Source: Methanoculleus formosensis
GTDB lineage: Archaea > Halobacteriota > Methanomicrobia > Methanomicrobiales > Methanoculleaceae
Direction: 5' to 3'
DNA length: 64,000 bases
NCBI RefSeq assembly: GCF_025384765.1
Contig: NZ_VHLL01000004.1
Coordinates: 147,570 to 211,569, forward strand
The notes beneath the pieces are model-generated. The model was not told the DNA's origin. It saw only the letters and a list, made by a program, of their open reading frames with translations, and ran no database searches. Below, piece by piece: positions 26,084 to 34,351 of the stretch. A program made the position numbers and the translations under genes. Every line of letters begins with the position of its first letter. Position 1 is the first letter of the stretch.

Positions 26084-26608
26084 TCACTCAGTCTTCTTCT
26101 CCTCCTCTGCGGCCGCCACCTGGCGCCGGTCGGTCTCCCGGCAGGTGAGCGCCGATATGTCGCCGTCGCTCTCGATGTAGGCGACCCGCACCTCCTCGAC
26201 CCCGGCAATACCCCGTGCCCGGAGCCGCTCGATGAGGTCGTCGTGGGTCATCATCTCCCGACGGAGACTCTTCTCGATGATCTTACCGTCCTCGATCACC
26301 TTCAGGGAGTCCGGCGTGAAGATTTTGCGGATCCACGGGCTCTTATACTGTCCGATGGAGATGAGCACCGAGAGGATGAGGAGGGTCGAGGCGCTGACGA
26401 GCCCTCCAAGGAGGGATTTCTCCCCCGCGGTGAGCGCCTCAGCGACGCTCTCGGATATGAGCAGCAAGAGGATGAGGTCAAACGGCGAGAGCTGCCCGAA
26501 CTCACGTCTGCCGATGAGCCGCATCACGAGGAGCAGGAAGAAGTAGAGCACGACCGCCCGGAGGACGAGTTCCGCGAGCGGCGTCTGGAGGACGAAGAGG
26601 TCCGACAT
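26084..26608 (-). CDS. DUF421 (YetF-type) membrane protein
   Basis: A 174-residue protein with three hydrophobic segments in the first 90 residues, containing the family signature R-L-I-G-R-R-E-F-G-Q-L-S-P-F-D near 30-44. A soluble domain follows with G-K-I-I-E-K-S-L and D-D-L-I-E-R-L-R. This is the DUF421/YetF arrangement, whose function is not established. The start is ATG 26608; a longer open frame upstream runs antisense to fae-hps and is not credible. On the minus strand, GTATATTG about 30 nt before the ATG fits a TATA box, implying a very short leader. The C terminus is short and acidic (A-A-A-E-E-E-K-K-T-E). Confidence 0.85.
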   Translation of the reverse strand: MSDLFVLQTPLAELVLRAVVLYFFLLLVMRLIGRREFGQLSPFDLILLLLISESVAEALTAGEKSLLGGLVSASTLLILSVLISIGQYKSPWIRKIFTPDSLKVIEDGKIIEKSLRREMMTHDDLIERLRARGIAGVEEVRVAYIESDGDISALTCRETDRRQVAAAEEEKKTE

Positions 26609-26855
26609 AGGGCGCGACTGCACCGCGACCGGGCAATATACCTTTTCCCCGCCCGGGAAGAGCGCTCGCGCCCCATCCCGGGCGGGGCGGGGACCCGCTG
26701 CCGGGTGAACCCCGCCGCCGCGACCCTCAGCACGCGAACCGATCGCCTTCTCCGGCCTTCCAGATCGGGCGTTTCGCGTAAAATGGAATCGGTCCCACCG
26801 GGAGGTCTTTAATACCTGCCTCACCAATATTTGAGCACTATCTGAGGGCATCAAT

Positions 26856-28037
26856 ATGTATCTCATCGGCGAAGCATTGGTTGGAGACGGCGCAGAACTT
26901 GCGCACATCGATCTGGTAATGGGGAACAAAGAGGGCGCGGTAGGACAGGCGTTCGCGAACTCGATCTCGCAGCTCTCGAAGGGGCACACACCGCTCCTCG
27001 CGGTCATCAGGCCAAACCTGCCGACGAAGCCCTCGACGCTGATCATCCCGAAGGTCACCATGAGGAAGGGGTACCAGGTGAACCAGATGTTCGGGCCCGT
27101 CCAGGCGGCGGTGGCGAAGGCCGTCGCGGACTCGGTCGAGGAAGGCGTCTTTGAAGGGATCGACATCGAGGACACCGTCATCATGGCGAGCGTCTACCTC
27201 GACACCGCCGCAGAGGACTACAACAAGATCTACCGGTTCAACTACGGCGCGGTGAAACTCGCGCTCCGCCGGGCTCTCGACCGGTTCCCCGACGTCGAGA
27301 CGCTCCTGCACGAGAAGGACCGGGCGGCCCACGCGGTCATGGGATTCAAGGTACAGCGCCTCTGGGACCCGCCCTACCTCCAGGTCGCGATGGACCTCGT
27401 CGACAGGAACCACATGCGGAAGGTCCTCGAGTCGCTGCCCCAGAACGACCACCTGATCATCGAGGCGGGCACGCCCCTGATCAAGAAGTTCGGGCTCTCG
27501 ATCATCTCCGAGATCCGCGAGATCCGGCCGAACGCGTTCATCGTTGCGGACCTCAAAACCCTCGACACCGGCAACCTCGAGGCCCGGATGACCGCCGACG
27601 CCGGCGCCGACGCCGTCGTGATCTCCGGCCTCGCGCCCCTCTCGACGATCGAGAAGGCGATCGAGGATACCCGCAAGACCGGGATCTACACGGTCGTCGA
27701 CATGCTCAACGTCGAGGACCCCGTCGCCGTCGTCAAGGATCTGAAGGTCAAGCCGGACGTCGTGGAACTCCACCGGGGCATCGACGTCGAGGATACTGCG
27801 TATGCCTGGGGCGACATCCCGGCGATCAAGAAGGCCGGCGGCGAGCGGCTGCTGGTCGCGACGGCGGGCGGCATCCGCCAGCCCGTCGTGAAGGACGCGC
27901 TCAAGGCGGGCGCGGACATCCTGGTCGTCGGCCGGGCGATCACCGCGAGCAAGAACATCCAGCACGCGGCCGAAGAGTTCCTCCAGGAACTGAGCACCGA
28001 AGAGATCGACCAGTTCCGGATCATGACCGACTTCTAA
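26856..28037 (+). CDS. fae-hps: Bifunctional formaldehyde-activating enzyme / 3-hexulose-6-phosphate synthase
   Basis: A 393-residue fusion. Residues 1 to about 165 are Fae, with catalytic H17 in A-H-I-D-L and the strand L-P-T-K-P-S-T. Fae condenses formaldehyde with tetrahydromethanopterin. Residues from about 166 on are 3-hexulose-6-phosphate synthase, an orotidine-decarboxylase-like barrel with D-L-K-T-L-D near 230, H-R-G-I-D near 309 and the phosphate-binding V-V-G-R-A-I near the end. In archaea without an oxidative pentose-phosphate route this fusion supplies ribulose 5-phosphate, releasing formaldehyde that Fae captures. TGAGGG lies about 10 nt before the ATG, and an A+T-rich CTTTAATA near 26808 may be the TATA box. 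The gene stands alone. Confidence 0.96.
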   Translation: MYLIGEALVGDGAELAHIDLVMGNKEGAVGQAFANSISQLSKGHTPLLAVIRPNLPTKPSTLIIPKVTMRKGYQVNQMFGPVQAAVAKAVADSVEEGVFEGIDIEDTVIMASVYLDTAAEDYNKIYRFNYGAVKLALRRALDRFPDVETLLHEKDRAAHAVMGFKVQRLWDPPYLQVAMDLVDRNHMRKVLESLPQNDHLIIEAGTPLIKKFGLSIISEIREIRPNAFIVADLKTLDTGNLEARMTADAGADAVVISGLAPLSTIEKAIEDTRKTGIYTVVDMLNVEDPVAVVKDLKVKPDVVELHRGIDVEDTAYAWGDIPAIKKAGGERLLVATAGGIRQPVVKDALKAGADILVVGRAITASKNIQHAAEEFLQELSTEEIDQFRIMTDF

Positions 28038-28564
28038 TCGGTCATTACAACCCTATATTCTCAACCCTATTTTCGTGCATGAACCATGTTGCCCTCAAGA
28101 ATCATATCTCCGATACCATCGCAGAGAGGGCAACCAATCCCGGCAGAAAGGAGATCTCCTCCTCACATACATCGCCGAGACGCAGTCTCAGGACGGGGGC
28201 TCCCCGGACCGGATGAAGAACAGGTATCACCTGATCTACCGGGGCGTCCAGACCTTGCACGAGCAGACCCAAAGAACGCTCGATGCGTGGCACCATCACC
28301 GATCTGCTACAGGCCACCGGCGCCCTCCGGTCGTCTGACTACTTCCCGAACTATAGCAGCCTATCCGCCAGCTGCGGGATATCACGGTCTGACGACGTTC
28401 AACCTCCGGGGGTGGACAGACGCGGGGTTGATACAGGCCGCACGAACCAGGAGAGGGGCAGGACGGCTCTCGACCGTCTTTCTGGACCCAGCACATTGGC
28501 AGGCGGCAGAAAAAAATGATTCGTGCTTAAAATAACATCTTTTTCTTACTCATCCGTCTCTAGA
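28038..28564. other. Gene-poor stretch, possible decayed coding remnant
   Basis: About 530 nt after fae-hps. Open frames at 28075-28338 and 28283-28519 have some protein-like stretches, but each lacks a ribosome site and a recognisable family, and they interrupt one another in different frames. This could be a frameshifted relic of a gene or simply non-coding. No repeat of the two dispersed families is present. Confidence 0.3.
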
Positions 28565-28969
28565 TCATATGGAGGACCCGATTTTTACATCAGACAGTTC
28601 GACGTAAGCGATATACACAGGGTACTCCGTGTCGATGAACTCTCTTTCATCCCAATCGGTATCTTCGTCCAGCAGATATCCCCATGAACCGTCGTCGTGC
28701 TTAAAAATAACAGCCGTCTCATACATGTCTATTTCCGGATCATATGAGAGAACCAGCCAGCAAGGGCCGTCGTCTGTTGGAGCATCATCGATGATATCCC
28801 CTGCTCGGTATTTCGGCGCATTTGCCGATGATAGTCCTGAAACTGCAGTGGGCTGTTGCACCGTCGGCTGGGGGGTTTCAGAGGTACTAACGGTATCGCT
28901 ATTGAGAGTGCACCCACAGACCAACAGAAAGCCAACTAACAGCGCTAGTAATACGACAACTGGTTTCAT
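28565..28969 (-). CDS. Small secreted lipoprotein, unknown function
   Basis: A 134-residue protein. M-K-P-V then a hydrophobic stretch ends in a lipobox L-V-C-G-C near residues 15-20, so it is exported and lipid-anchored. A threonine/serine/proline-rich linker follows (about 22-45), then a domain of about 85 residues rich in Asp, Glu, Trp and Tyr. I see no catalytic signature. ATG 28969 is chosen over longer possibilities because the signal peptide begins there and a perfect TATA palindrome TTTATATAAA (28991-29000) lies 22-31 nt upstream. That would start the transcript at or next to the ATG. The gene is less GC-rich than its neighbours. Confidence 0.72.
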   Translation of the reverse strand: MKPVVVLLALLVGFLLVCGCTLNSDTVSTSETPQPTVQQPTAVSGLSSANAPKYRAGDIIDDAPTDDGPCWLVLSYDPEIDMYETAVIFKHDDGSWGYLLDEDTDWDEREFIDTEYPVYIAYVELSDVKIGSSI

Positions 28970-28990
28970 ACCATGAAAATCGTGTGCATG

Positions 28991-29000
28991 TTTATATAAA
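28991..29000 (-). promoter_or_regulatory. TATA box of the small lipoprotein gene
   Basis: TTTATATAAA matches the archaeal TATA consensus and is self-complementary. Its centre is about 26 nt before the ATG at 28969, the standard distance from TATA box to transcription start, so the mRNA is predicted to be leaderless. Confidence 0.6.
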
Positions 29001-29370
29001 CATAACTTAATTGCACGGCGCACGCCCTCTTTGCTCTGGTAAAATATCACTTTTTAAGAGCGTACGACCTACAGAGATCGATCTGCAGCGGCGCAGAACC
29101 TTCGACACCATCGGGCGGCACGCGCGGGGCTCTGGCCCTCTCCGTGAGCGTGGGTGTGCTGGTGGTCGCGTTCCAGGTGTGGGTGCTACTGCGGTTCACC
29201 CGGCACGCAAGTGGGCCGCCGTCGGCGAGGTTCTCATGACCGAAGATCTACAGTCATGAACGGCTTCTCAGTCGGTCGAGACCTTTTTCCGGCAAAAATT
29301 GCCCGGCGGCGCGGAGACCGAAGCCGTCCCGAAGAATAAGTTAACGTAACCAGAACGGCAACGAATAACC
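29001..29370. other. Intergenic region with one hydrophobic open stretch
   Basis: About 370 nt. One frame near 29100-29237 encodes a hydrophobic, membrane-segment-like stretch ending in a basic tail, but no start codon with a ribosome site fits and it has no known relative. A GC-rich inverted sequence lies at about 29290-29330. I call no gene here. Confidence 0.3.
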
Positions 29371-29889
29371 ATGTTCTCTCCCGGAGCGGGCACGGACGGG
29401 TATCGGCGGCTGAACCGGAAGTGCATGCTCTCGATGTACATCGACTACGCCGTGTGGTATCTTCTCCTGCTCGCGGCCTATTTCGCCGTGAGGACCTACG
29501 CAGAGGGATTCCTGGGCCCCTACTACGATGCCGTCGGGTACGGTCTCGTGCTGGTCCTCGCGATCACCCTGGTCTACATAGCGGTGGCCCCGCCGGTCTT
29601 CTACGCCCGCTACCGCTACCGGATCACCGAAGACCGGGTGGACGTGCTCTGCGGGATCCTCTTCATCCGCCATACCCTGGTGCCGATCGAGCGGGTGCAC
29701 CAGGTGGAGATCGCGCGTGGCCCGATCAACAACCTCCTCGGCCTCGCCGACGTCACCATAACCACGGCAGGAGGCGAGGCGAGCATCCGGTACCTGGAGG
29801 TCGACGAGGCGGAGACGGTGGCCGACCGGCTCAACGACCTGGTCGGGAGGATGCTCCGGGAGAGGGTGCCGGGGCCTGCAGGCGCATGA
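29371..29889 (+). CDS. Membrane-flanked PH-domain protein (YdbS type)
   Basis: A 172-residue protein with two membrane segments (about 25-45 and 55-75) followed by a bacterial-type PH domain (DUF304). The domain starts at R-Y-R-I-T-E-D-R-V-D and contains P-I-E-R-V-H-Q-V-E-I and L-G-L-A-D-V-T-I-T-T-A-G-G. This is the short partner of YdbS-YdbT pairs. The function of such proteins is poorly known; they are assumed to act at the cytoplasmic membrane, and some contribute to resistance to membrane-active peptides. The stop overlaps the start of the long partner (ATGA), as in other genomes. Confidence 0.85.
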   Translation: MFSPGAGTDGYRRLNRKCMLSMYIDYAVWYLLLLAAYFAVRTYAEGFLGPYYDAVGYGLVLVLAITLVYIAVAPPVFYARYRYRITEDRVDVLCGILFIRHTLVPIERVHQVEIARGPINNLLGLADVTITTAGGEASIRYLEVDEAETVADRLNDLVGRMLRERVPGPAGA

Positions 29890-31367
29890 CCGACGATACA
29901 GGCGCGCCCGCCCGTCATGGCGAGCCGATCCGGTGCCACCCGAGCATCGTGGTGGAGCGGTCGCTCTCGGGAATCGTGGTGCTGGGCATCCTCGTCATGC
30001 AACTTGGCAGGGGCGCTCTACCGGCCCTGCTCGCGGCCCTCTTCGTCGGGCTGGTGCTCTTCAACTACCGGCAGTGGAGCCGGACGACCGTCCGGTTCAA
30101 CGCAACAGACGTGGTGGTGGAGAGGAACACTCTCTTCAAGACGAAGAAGACGCTCCCCTACGCGAAGATGGCGTCGGTCAACATCAACCGCGGCGTCCTG
30201 AACAGGGTCTTTCGGACGGCGAGGCTGCAGATCAACATCAACTCGGGGAGCGGCGCCACGGTGCCGGAGGCCGTCCTGACATTTCGCGAGGATCTGGCGG
30301 AGGAGATACGGGCGGGGATGGCAGAGCGGCTCTACGGCAGCGAGAACGTTTTGGAAGACGAGCCGGCCGAACCCACGGTCGTCTTCTCCCCGGCGGACGT
30401 GATCGTCCACGGCCTCTTCAGCGTCTCGACCTACCAGACGGTATCGGGGTTTGCGTTCCTGGTCTACTCCGTCTTCCAGTTATATACCTCCGCAGGGGTG
30501 GGCGGGGGAGCACTGGTCTCCCTGCTGATGTTCGTCGTCGTCCAGGTGGCGCCGTCGGTCTCGCTGATATCCCATTACTACAACTACCGGGTCTACCGCC
30601 GGGGCGACACGATATACCTGGAGCACGGCCTTATCCGGACGTATAAGACGTCGTTTGCCGTATCGAGGATCAACGCCGTCCGGGTAAAGCGGACGCTCGC
30701 CGCCCGGCTCCTTGGCCGGTCTTGCATCGAGGCGGAGGTGGTGGGGCTCGCGTCCGGGAGCGCCGAGAGCCTCCGCCCCGTCCTCTGCCTCTTGAAAGAC
30801 GATGCGACGCAGCAGAGGCTCCTCGCAGAAATTGTGCCGGAGTTCGTGTATGAGGGAGTTCGGGAGAAGCAGCCGGAGGGGGCGAAGGGCGTGCTCCGGG
30901 TCCGGGCCGCTGTAGCGTCCTTCGCGCTCGCTCTCGCGATGATCTACCCGTCGATCGCCGTCTACCGCACGACGGCACCCCTCCCGGGGATCGCCGGAAC
31001 GGTCCTCCCGTTCGCGCTGCCGCTCGCGACGGCAGCCGCCATCCTCGTGATATGGTATGCGACATCCGTCTCCTACCGGATCACGGAGTTCGGCACGGAC
31101 AGCGACCTCTTCACGTTCGTGAACGGCGCCGTCGACCGCGAGACCGTCGTGATGAACTACGACAGGGTGCAGATGGTCAGGATTACCGAGGGCCCGGTCG
31201 CCCGGTTCTTCGGCGTCGCACGGGGGAAGGTGTACCTTCTCTCGGCGATCGGGGGGGCGAGCGTTGGATCAGGATATTTCGAGGAGGGCCGGCTCGCCGC
31301 CATCGGCGAGACCGTCATGGCGCGGATCGCGAGCGGGGAGTACGATTACCGGAAGAACAGTATCTGA
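29886..31367 (+). CDS. Membrane protein with three PH (DUF304) domains (YdbT type)
   Basis: A 493-residue partner of the preceding gene. Repeating units consist of paired membrane segments followed by a PH domain. The first domain follows segments near 25-65, the second follows segments near 170-220 (Y-N-Y-R-V-Y-R-R-G-D-T-I-Y), and the third follows segments near 340-395 (S-Y-R-I-T-E-F-G-T-D). Each PH unit carries the short R-I-N-A-V-R-V or R-V-Q-M-V-R-I strand. ATG 29886 overlaps the upstream stop by four bases, so translation is coupled. A longer in-frame reading upstream is antisense or off-frame noise over the first gene. Confidence 0.85.
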   Translation: MTDDTGAPARHGEPIRCHPSIVVERSLSGIVVLGILVMQLGRGALPALLAALFVGLVLFNYRQWSRTTVRFNATDVVVERNTLFKTKKTLPYAKMASVNINRGVLNRVFRTARLQININSGSGATVPEAVLTFREDLAEEIRAGMAERLYGSENVLEDEPAEPTVVFSPADVIVHGLFSVSTYQTVSGFAFLVYSVFQLYTSAGVGGGALVSLLMFVVVQVAPSVSLISHYYNYRVYRRGDTIYLEHGLIRTYKTSFAVSRINAVRVKRTLAARLLGRSCIEAEVVGLASGSAESLRPVLCLLKDDATQQRLLAEIVPEFVYEGVREKQPEGAKGVLRVRAAVASFALALAMIYPSIAVYRTTAPLPGIAGTVLPFALPLATAAAILVIWYATSVSYRITEFGTDSDLFTFVNGAVDRETVVMNYDRVQMVRITEGPVARFFGVARGKVYLLSAIGGASVGSGYFEEGRLAAIGETVMARIASGEYDYRKNSI

Positions 31368-31496
31368 GCGGGGGAAGGCCCCGGCTGTGAGAGATCTCGA
31401 ATCCGGGAAGAGGAATCAGCTCGATCGGTATGAGAAAAAGGGTGGCAGGTCAGGGCTCACCGGTAGACCGGGCCCGGTAAAAGTGCGATCGCCTGC

Positions 31497-33224
31497 CTAG
31501 AGATCTCTTCTGGTCTTCTGAAGTATCTCCTGCATCTCCGGGGTCAACTGGAGAACAAGTTCTGCGTTATATGCACCGCTCGGTTTCATCTCTACGGGAG
31601 ATTGGAATATCTGTTGGGCTGCGATAGCATACGACCGCGATTGGGCAGCGGGCGATCCGTCTCTGACCGCCGGATCAACATTGGTCGTAAAGATTGAGAC
31701 GGTATTGTCGCCGTTATAGACGACCTCGAAGATCCGGAACTGCTGGGGGAACTCCCGCAGTGATGCGGTTTCAACCTGCCAGAAACCGAGTTCAGGGCGG
31801 TCGACATCCGGAGATTTGATAGGGATCACGGTATTTTGGTGACGATGCCCCGAGATCCATGCCATGAGATTTGGATAGGTCTGAAGTTTGGCTATCAGAT
31901 CAACATCAGATACCGCGGCGTACTGACTCCATTTCATTAACGAACTCAGACCGGCTTCATCCTCCTGGATGACTATCGGGATGTGTGCTGCGATGATCAT
32001 GAGCTGTCCTTCAGCCTGACCACTCTCGAGTTCCTGTACCAGCCAGTCGTAGCGTTCCTGATCGATAGAACCAAACCCGGAGCTGCCTTCACCGGGATCA
32101 TCGTCCCTCTGGGTATCATCAAGCACAATGACCTTTATCGGAACATCCGATCTCGGTTCGAATGAGTAACAGGCAAATCCCGTTGTTCTATCGGACTGGT
32201 TGAATCCATGTCCTTTAGGGCTTGAAGAGGAGTCTAAAAACTCACCGATCCACTCTGTTCTTGAGAGGAAACTGCGATTTTGATCGGCCGGGACTGTTGG
32301 GGAACCATCAGGGAAGTCGGTGACAGAGCCTGCACCGATAATGTCACCATGGGGTGTCCGACCATCGATTGCTCCCATATAGAAGCCACGGCTCTTCAAC
32401 TGGCGCGGGTCGGAGAAGATATTACCTAATTCGAGTACGGCGGTACCGGTCAAGGCACTGTTGACGTGATCATCCGGAGGGAAGAGACCCATCCAGAAGT
32501 GATCGTGATTGCCGAGAACCTGATACCATCTGATCGATTCATCAAGCCCTGCCGCTTTGTACTGGTCCTGGTAATCGTTGAGAGGGCCGGGGATTGGATC
32601 GTCCCTGTCACCCGAATCGGGGTTGACCATCCTGCCGTCGAGCACATCGATATACCATTGCAGTTCGTTGTACTGGCCGCTGTTGATTGCGTCACCAAGG
32701 AATATGCCGAAGTCGAATGGATCCTCTTTGTGAAGGGCGTTCACCGTCTGGACCGCTGCGTCGAGGACATGGGTGGTATACAGCATGGCCGGAGAGTATC
32801 CAGAAATTACACCCCATTTATAGCCATAATAGACCACCTGAGCAGGAGACTCTTTGTCGGTGATATGGATATCGCTCATGGCAAAGAAGGTCAAAAGTTG
32901 CTCTGCATTGGTATCAGATCCAGGGGTGTATCCATCCGGCATGAGGTCCAGTCTCTTCTCATAGTCCAGCCCCTCGCCAAACTCCCAGACCCCATACCCA
33001 TACTCTGAAAAGTTCGCGACCTGATCCGGATGCAGGGCAGGCGACGTCGAAGGGACGCCGACGGGAAGAACAGTTCTGTCAACTGTTGTCAGGACCAGAG
33101 AATCTATTGGATAATCCGGTTCTCCTTCTTCAGGGGGCTGGGTGCCCGGAGCAGTACATCCTGCTGCAGTGATGAAGACCGCGAGCAGGAGAGCCAGTAT
33201 GGCGCCTACTTTAGAATTGTACAT
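31497..33224 (-). CDS. Lipoprotein metallophosphoesterase (TIGR03768-like)
   Basis: A 575-residue calcineurin-type phosphoesterase. It has a signal peptide with lipobox A-A-G-C (about residues 20-23). The metal motifs follow in order: S-D-I-H near 118, G-D-A-I-N near 180, G-N-H-D-H near 240, A-A-H-I-P near 418, and G-H-R-H near 460. These give a two-metal phosphoesterase outside the cytoplasm. Its long insertions match an uncharacterised lipoprotein phosphoesterase family. I start at ATG 33224 because the signal peptide begins there; the upstream extension is hydrophilic and overlaps the divergent small gene. Composition is noticeably less GC-rich than the flanking PH-domain genes, suggesting transfer. 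Confidence 0.87.
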   Translation of the reverse strand: MYNSKVGAILALLLAVFITAAGCTAPGTQPPEEGEPDYPIDSLVLTTVDRTVLPVGVPSTSPALHPDQVANFSEYGYGVWEFGEGLDYEKRLDLMPDGYTPGSDTNAEQLLTFFAMSDIHITDKESPAQVVYYGYKWGVISGYSPAMLYTTHVLDAAVQTVNALHKEDPFDFGIFLGDAINSGQYNELQWYIDVLDGRMVNPDSGDRDDPIPGPLNDYQDQYKAAGLDESIRWYQVLGNHDHFWMGLFPPDDHVNSALTGTAVLELGNIFSDPRQLKSRGFYMGAIDGRTPHGDIIGAGSVTDFPDGSPTVPADQNRSFLSRTEWIGEFLDSSSSPKGHGFNQSDRTTGFACYSFEPRSDVPIKVIVLDDTQRDDDPGEGSSGFGSIDQERYDWLVQELESGQAEGQLMIIAAHIPIVIQEDEAGLSSLMKWSQYAAVSDVDLIAKLQTYPNLMAWISGHRHQNTVIPIKSPDVDRPELGFWQVETASLREFPQQFRIFEVVYNGDNTVSIFTTNVDPAVRDGSPAAQSRSYAIAAQQIFQSPVEMKPSGAYNAELVLQLTPEMQEILQKTRRDL

Positions 33225-33298
33225 ATTTTTTTTAGGATCAAATTGGAGATAAGGCTTTTTGCGGGAGAGTGCCAGATCGTCAGATATATATACCGGAA

Positions 33299-33508
33299 AT
33301 GACGGGATACGACAGTACGGATAACAATACTCCTTTTCGTCCTGCAGCTGCGCCCATTCATAACGAGGCTCACAAAAGTCCGACACCCCATGACGCGAAT
33401 TGGGAACCTATCGTGGGCGGATCCCCGTTCTGGGCGGCAGCCGGGGCGATTATGTTCATTATCGGGGTTGGTGTCGTTTTCTTCAGTGCGAGGCGCGGCG
33501 GGAAATAA
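33299..33508 (+). CDS. Small single-span membrane protein (uncertain)
   Basis: ATG 33299 gives 69 residues: a polar, proline- and asparagine-rich segment, then one membrane span (about 47-63) and a basic tail R-R-G-G-K. The shape, an external polar segment and C-terminal anchor, is sensible for a small surface protein. No family is recognised. A GATATATATA stretch at 33283-33292 is too close to the ATG to be its TATA box unless translation starts further downstream. The gene is divergent from the phosphoesterase lipoprotein. Confidence 0.45.
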   Translation: MTGYDSTDNNTPFRPAAAPIHNEAHKSPTPHDANWEPIVGGSPFWAAAGAIMFIIGVGVVFFSARRGGK

Positions 33509-33654
33509 ACGAGTAATTGGCCCCCCGGCGAACTCCCGCCACGATTACGGCGCCCGCTATCGGGTCCTGTGTCGAAGCCGGGGGACCAGGCTGGAACGGT
33601 TCACCCGAAAGGGCTAATGTCTCAGGAGTGGTAATACCGTCATAGAGGACTCCG

Positions 33655-33966
33655 GTGCACCCCATCATCCGCGAGAAGATCCCCGATCTCGCCGGCATCG
33701 CGGCGCGTCACCGCATGAGGCGACTGGGTATCTTCGGCTCGGCGGCGAGCGACCGGTTCGACCCGACGGCAAGCGACATCGACTTCGTCGTCGAGTTCGA
33801 GCCGATGACCCCGGTGGAGCATGCACGGGCGTACTTCGGTCTCGCCGAAGACCTGGCCCGGGCCTTCGGGTGCGAGATCGATCTGGTTGAACTGTCCGCG
33901 GTGCGAAACCCGATCTTCCGCCAGGCGGTGGAAGAGACCTCGAGGGAGATCTATGCCGTCGCGTGA
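33655..33966 (+). CDS. mntA: MntA-type nucleotidyltransferase (antitoxin-like)
   Basis: A 103-residue minimal nucleotidyltransferase with the G-S-x(10)-D-x-D pattern: F-G-S-A-A-S then S-D-I-D-F near residues 25-45. A third acidic residue is in C-E-I-D-L-V near 77-81. MntA proteins add AMP to, and so silence, the HEPN toxin HepT encoded next to them. The start is GTG 33655, with AGAGGA a few bases upstream. The expected hepT gene is absent: only a short reading frame overlaps the 3' end. It is therefore an orphan or the remains of a toxin-antitoxin pair. Confidence 0.82.
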   Translation: MHPIIREKIPDLAGIAARHRMRRLGIFGSAASDRFDPTASDIDFVVEFEPMTPVEHARAYFGLAEDLARAFGCEIDLVELSAVRNPIFRQAVEETSREIYAVA

Positions 33967-34030
33967 GGGGGGAGGGCATTTCCCAGACCGACGTAGAAGG
34001 ATGGACCTGATGCAAAAACGTCAGGGATAG
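33953..34030 (+). pseudogene. Possible truncated hepT stub
   Basis: ATG 33953 overlaps the end of mntA, as hepT does in complete pairs. The predicted N terminus M-P-S-R-E resembles the common start of HEPN toxins, but the frame ends after 25 codons and no HEPN core follows in any frame. The resemblance is short and could be chance. Confidence 0.3.
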
Positions 34031-34160
34031 TTACGAGGAGAAATCGGCACATTCCTTGGACCGTAGTCTAAGGGCAAGATTAAACATTCCCTGCACTAAA
34101 GAGAAGATTATATTCCTTCATTGCAGATATGGATAAAAGCATATCTGCAGGATAGTTCCC

Positions 34161-34340
34161 ATGGCAATCAACTTCGAAGAAAACGAAGAGATTATTTTTC
34201 AACTTATCTCAGAGCTTGAAACTATTGGTGGTTTTGATATACCAACTACCATGGATGAAAGAAGAGAGATTGCCCGTTTTATCCTCAAAGTTATCGATGA
34301 AGATCTGGAAGCAACGCTGGTCGAAGAGACAGATATCTGA
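34161..34340 (+). CDS. 59-residue acidic protein, unknown function
   Basis: ATG 34161 opens a 60-codon frame ending in TGA 34338-34340. The product is strongly acidic and helical (E-E-N-E-E-I-I-F near the start, E-E-T-D-I at the end) with no cysteines or membrane span. It lies 11 nt before the NucS-like nuclease gene, in the same A+T-rich block and codon style, so the two are probably one operon. A small acidic protein next to a nuclease could be an inhibitor or partner; this is inference. No homologous family is recognised. Confidence 0.6.
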   Translation: MAINFEENEEIIFQLISELETIGGFDIPTTMDERREIARFILKVIDEDLEATLVEETDI

Positions 34341-34351
34341 ATACGAAATCC

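Noticed and set aside
28075..28535. Open frames after fae-hps as genes
   Set aside because: The frames overlap each other, lack ribosome sites and show no motif; perhaps a relic but not callable.
29100..29237. A hydrophobic stretch that could be a small membrane protein
   Set aside because: No start codon with a ribosome site fits and no relative is recognised.
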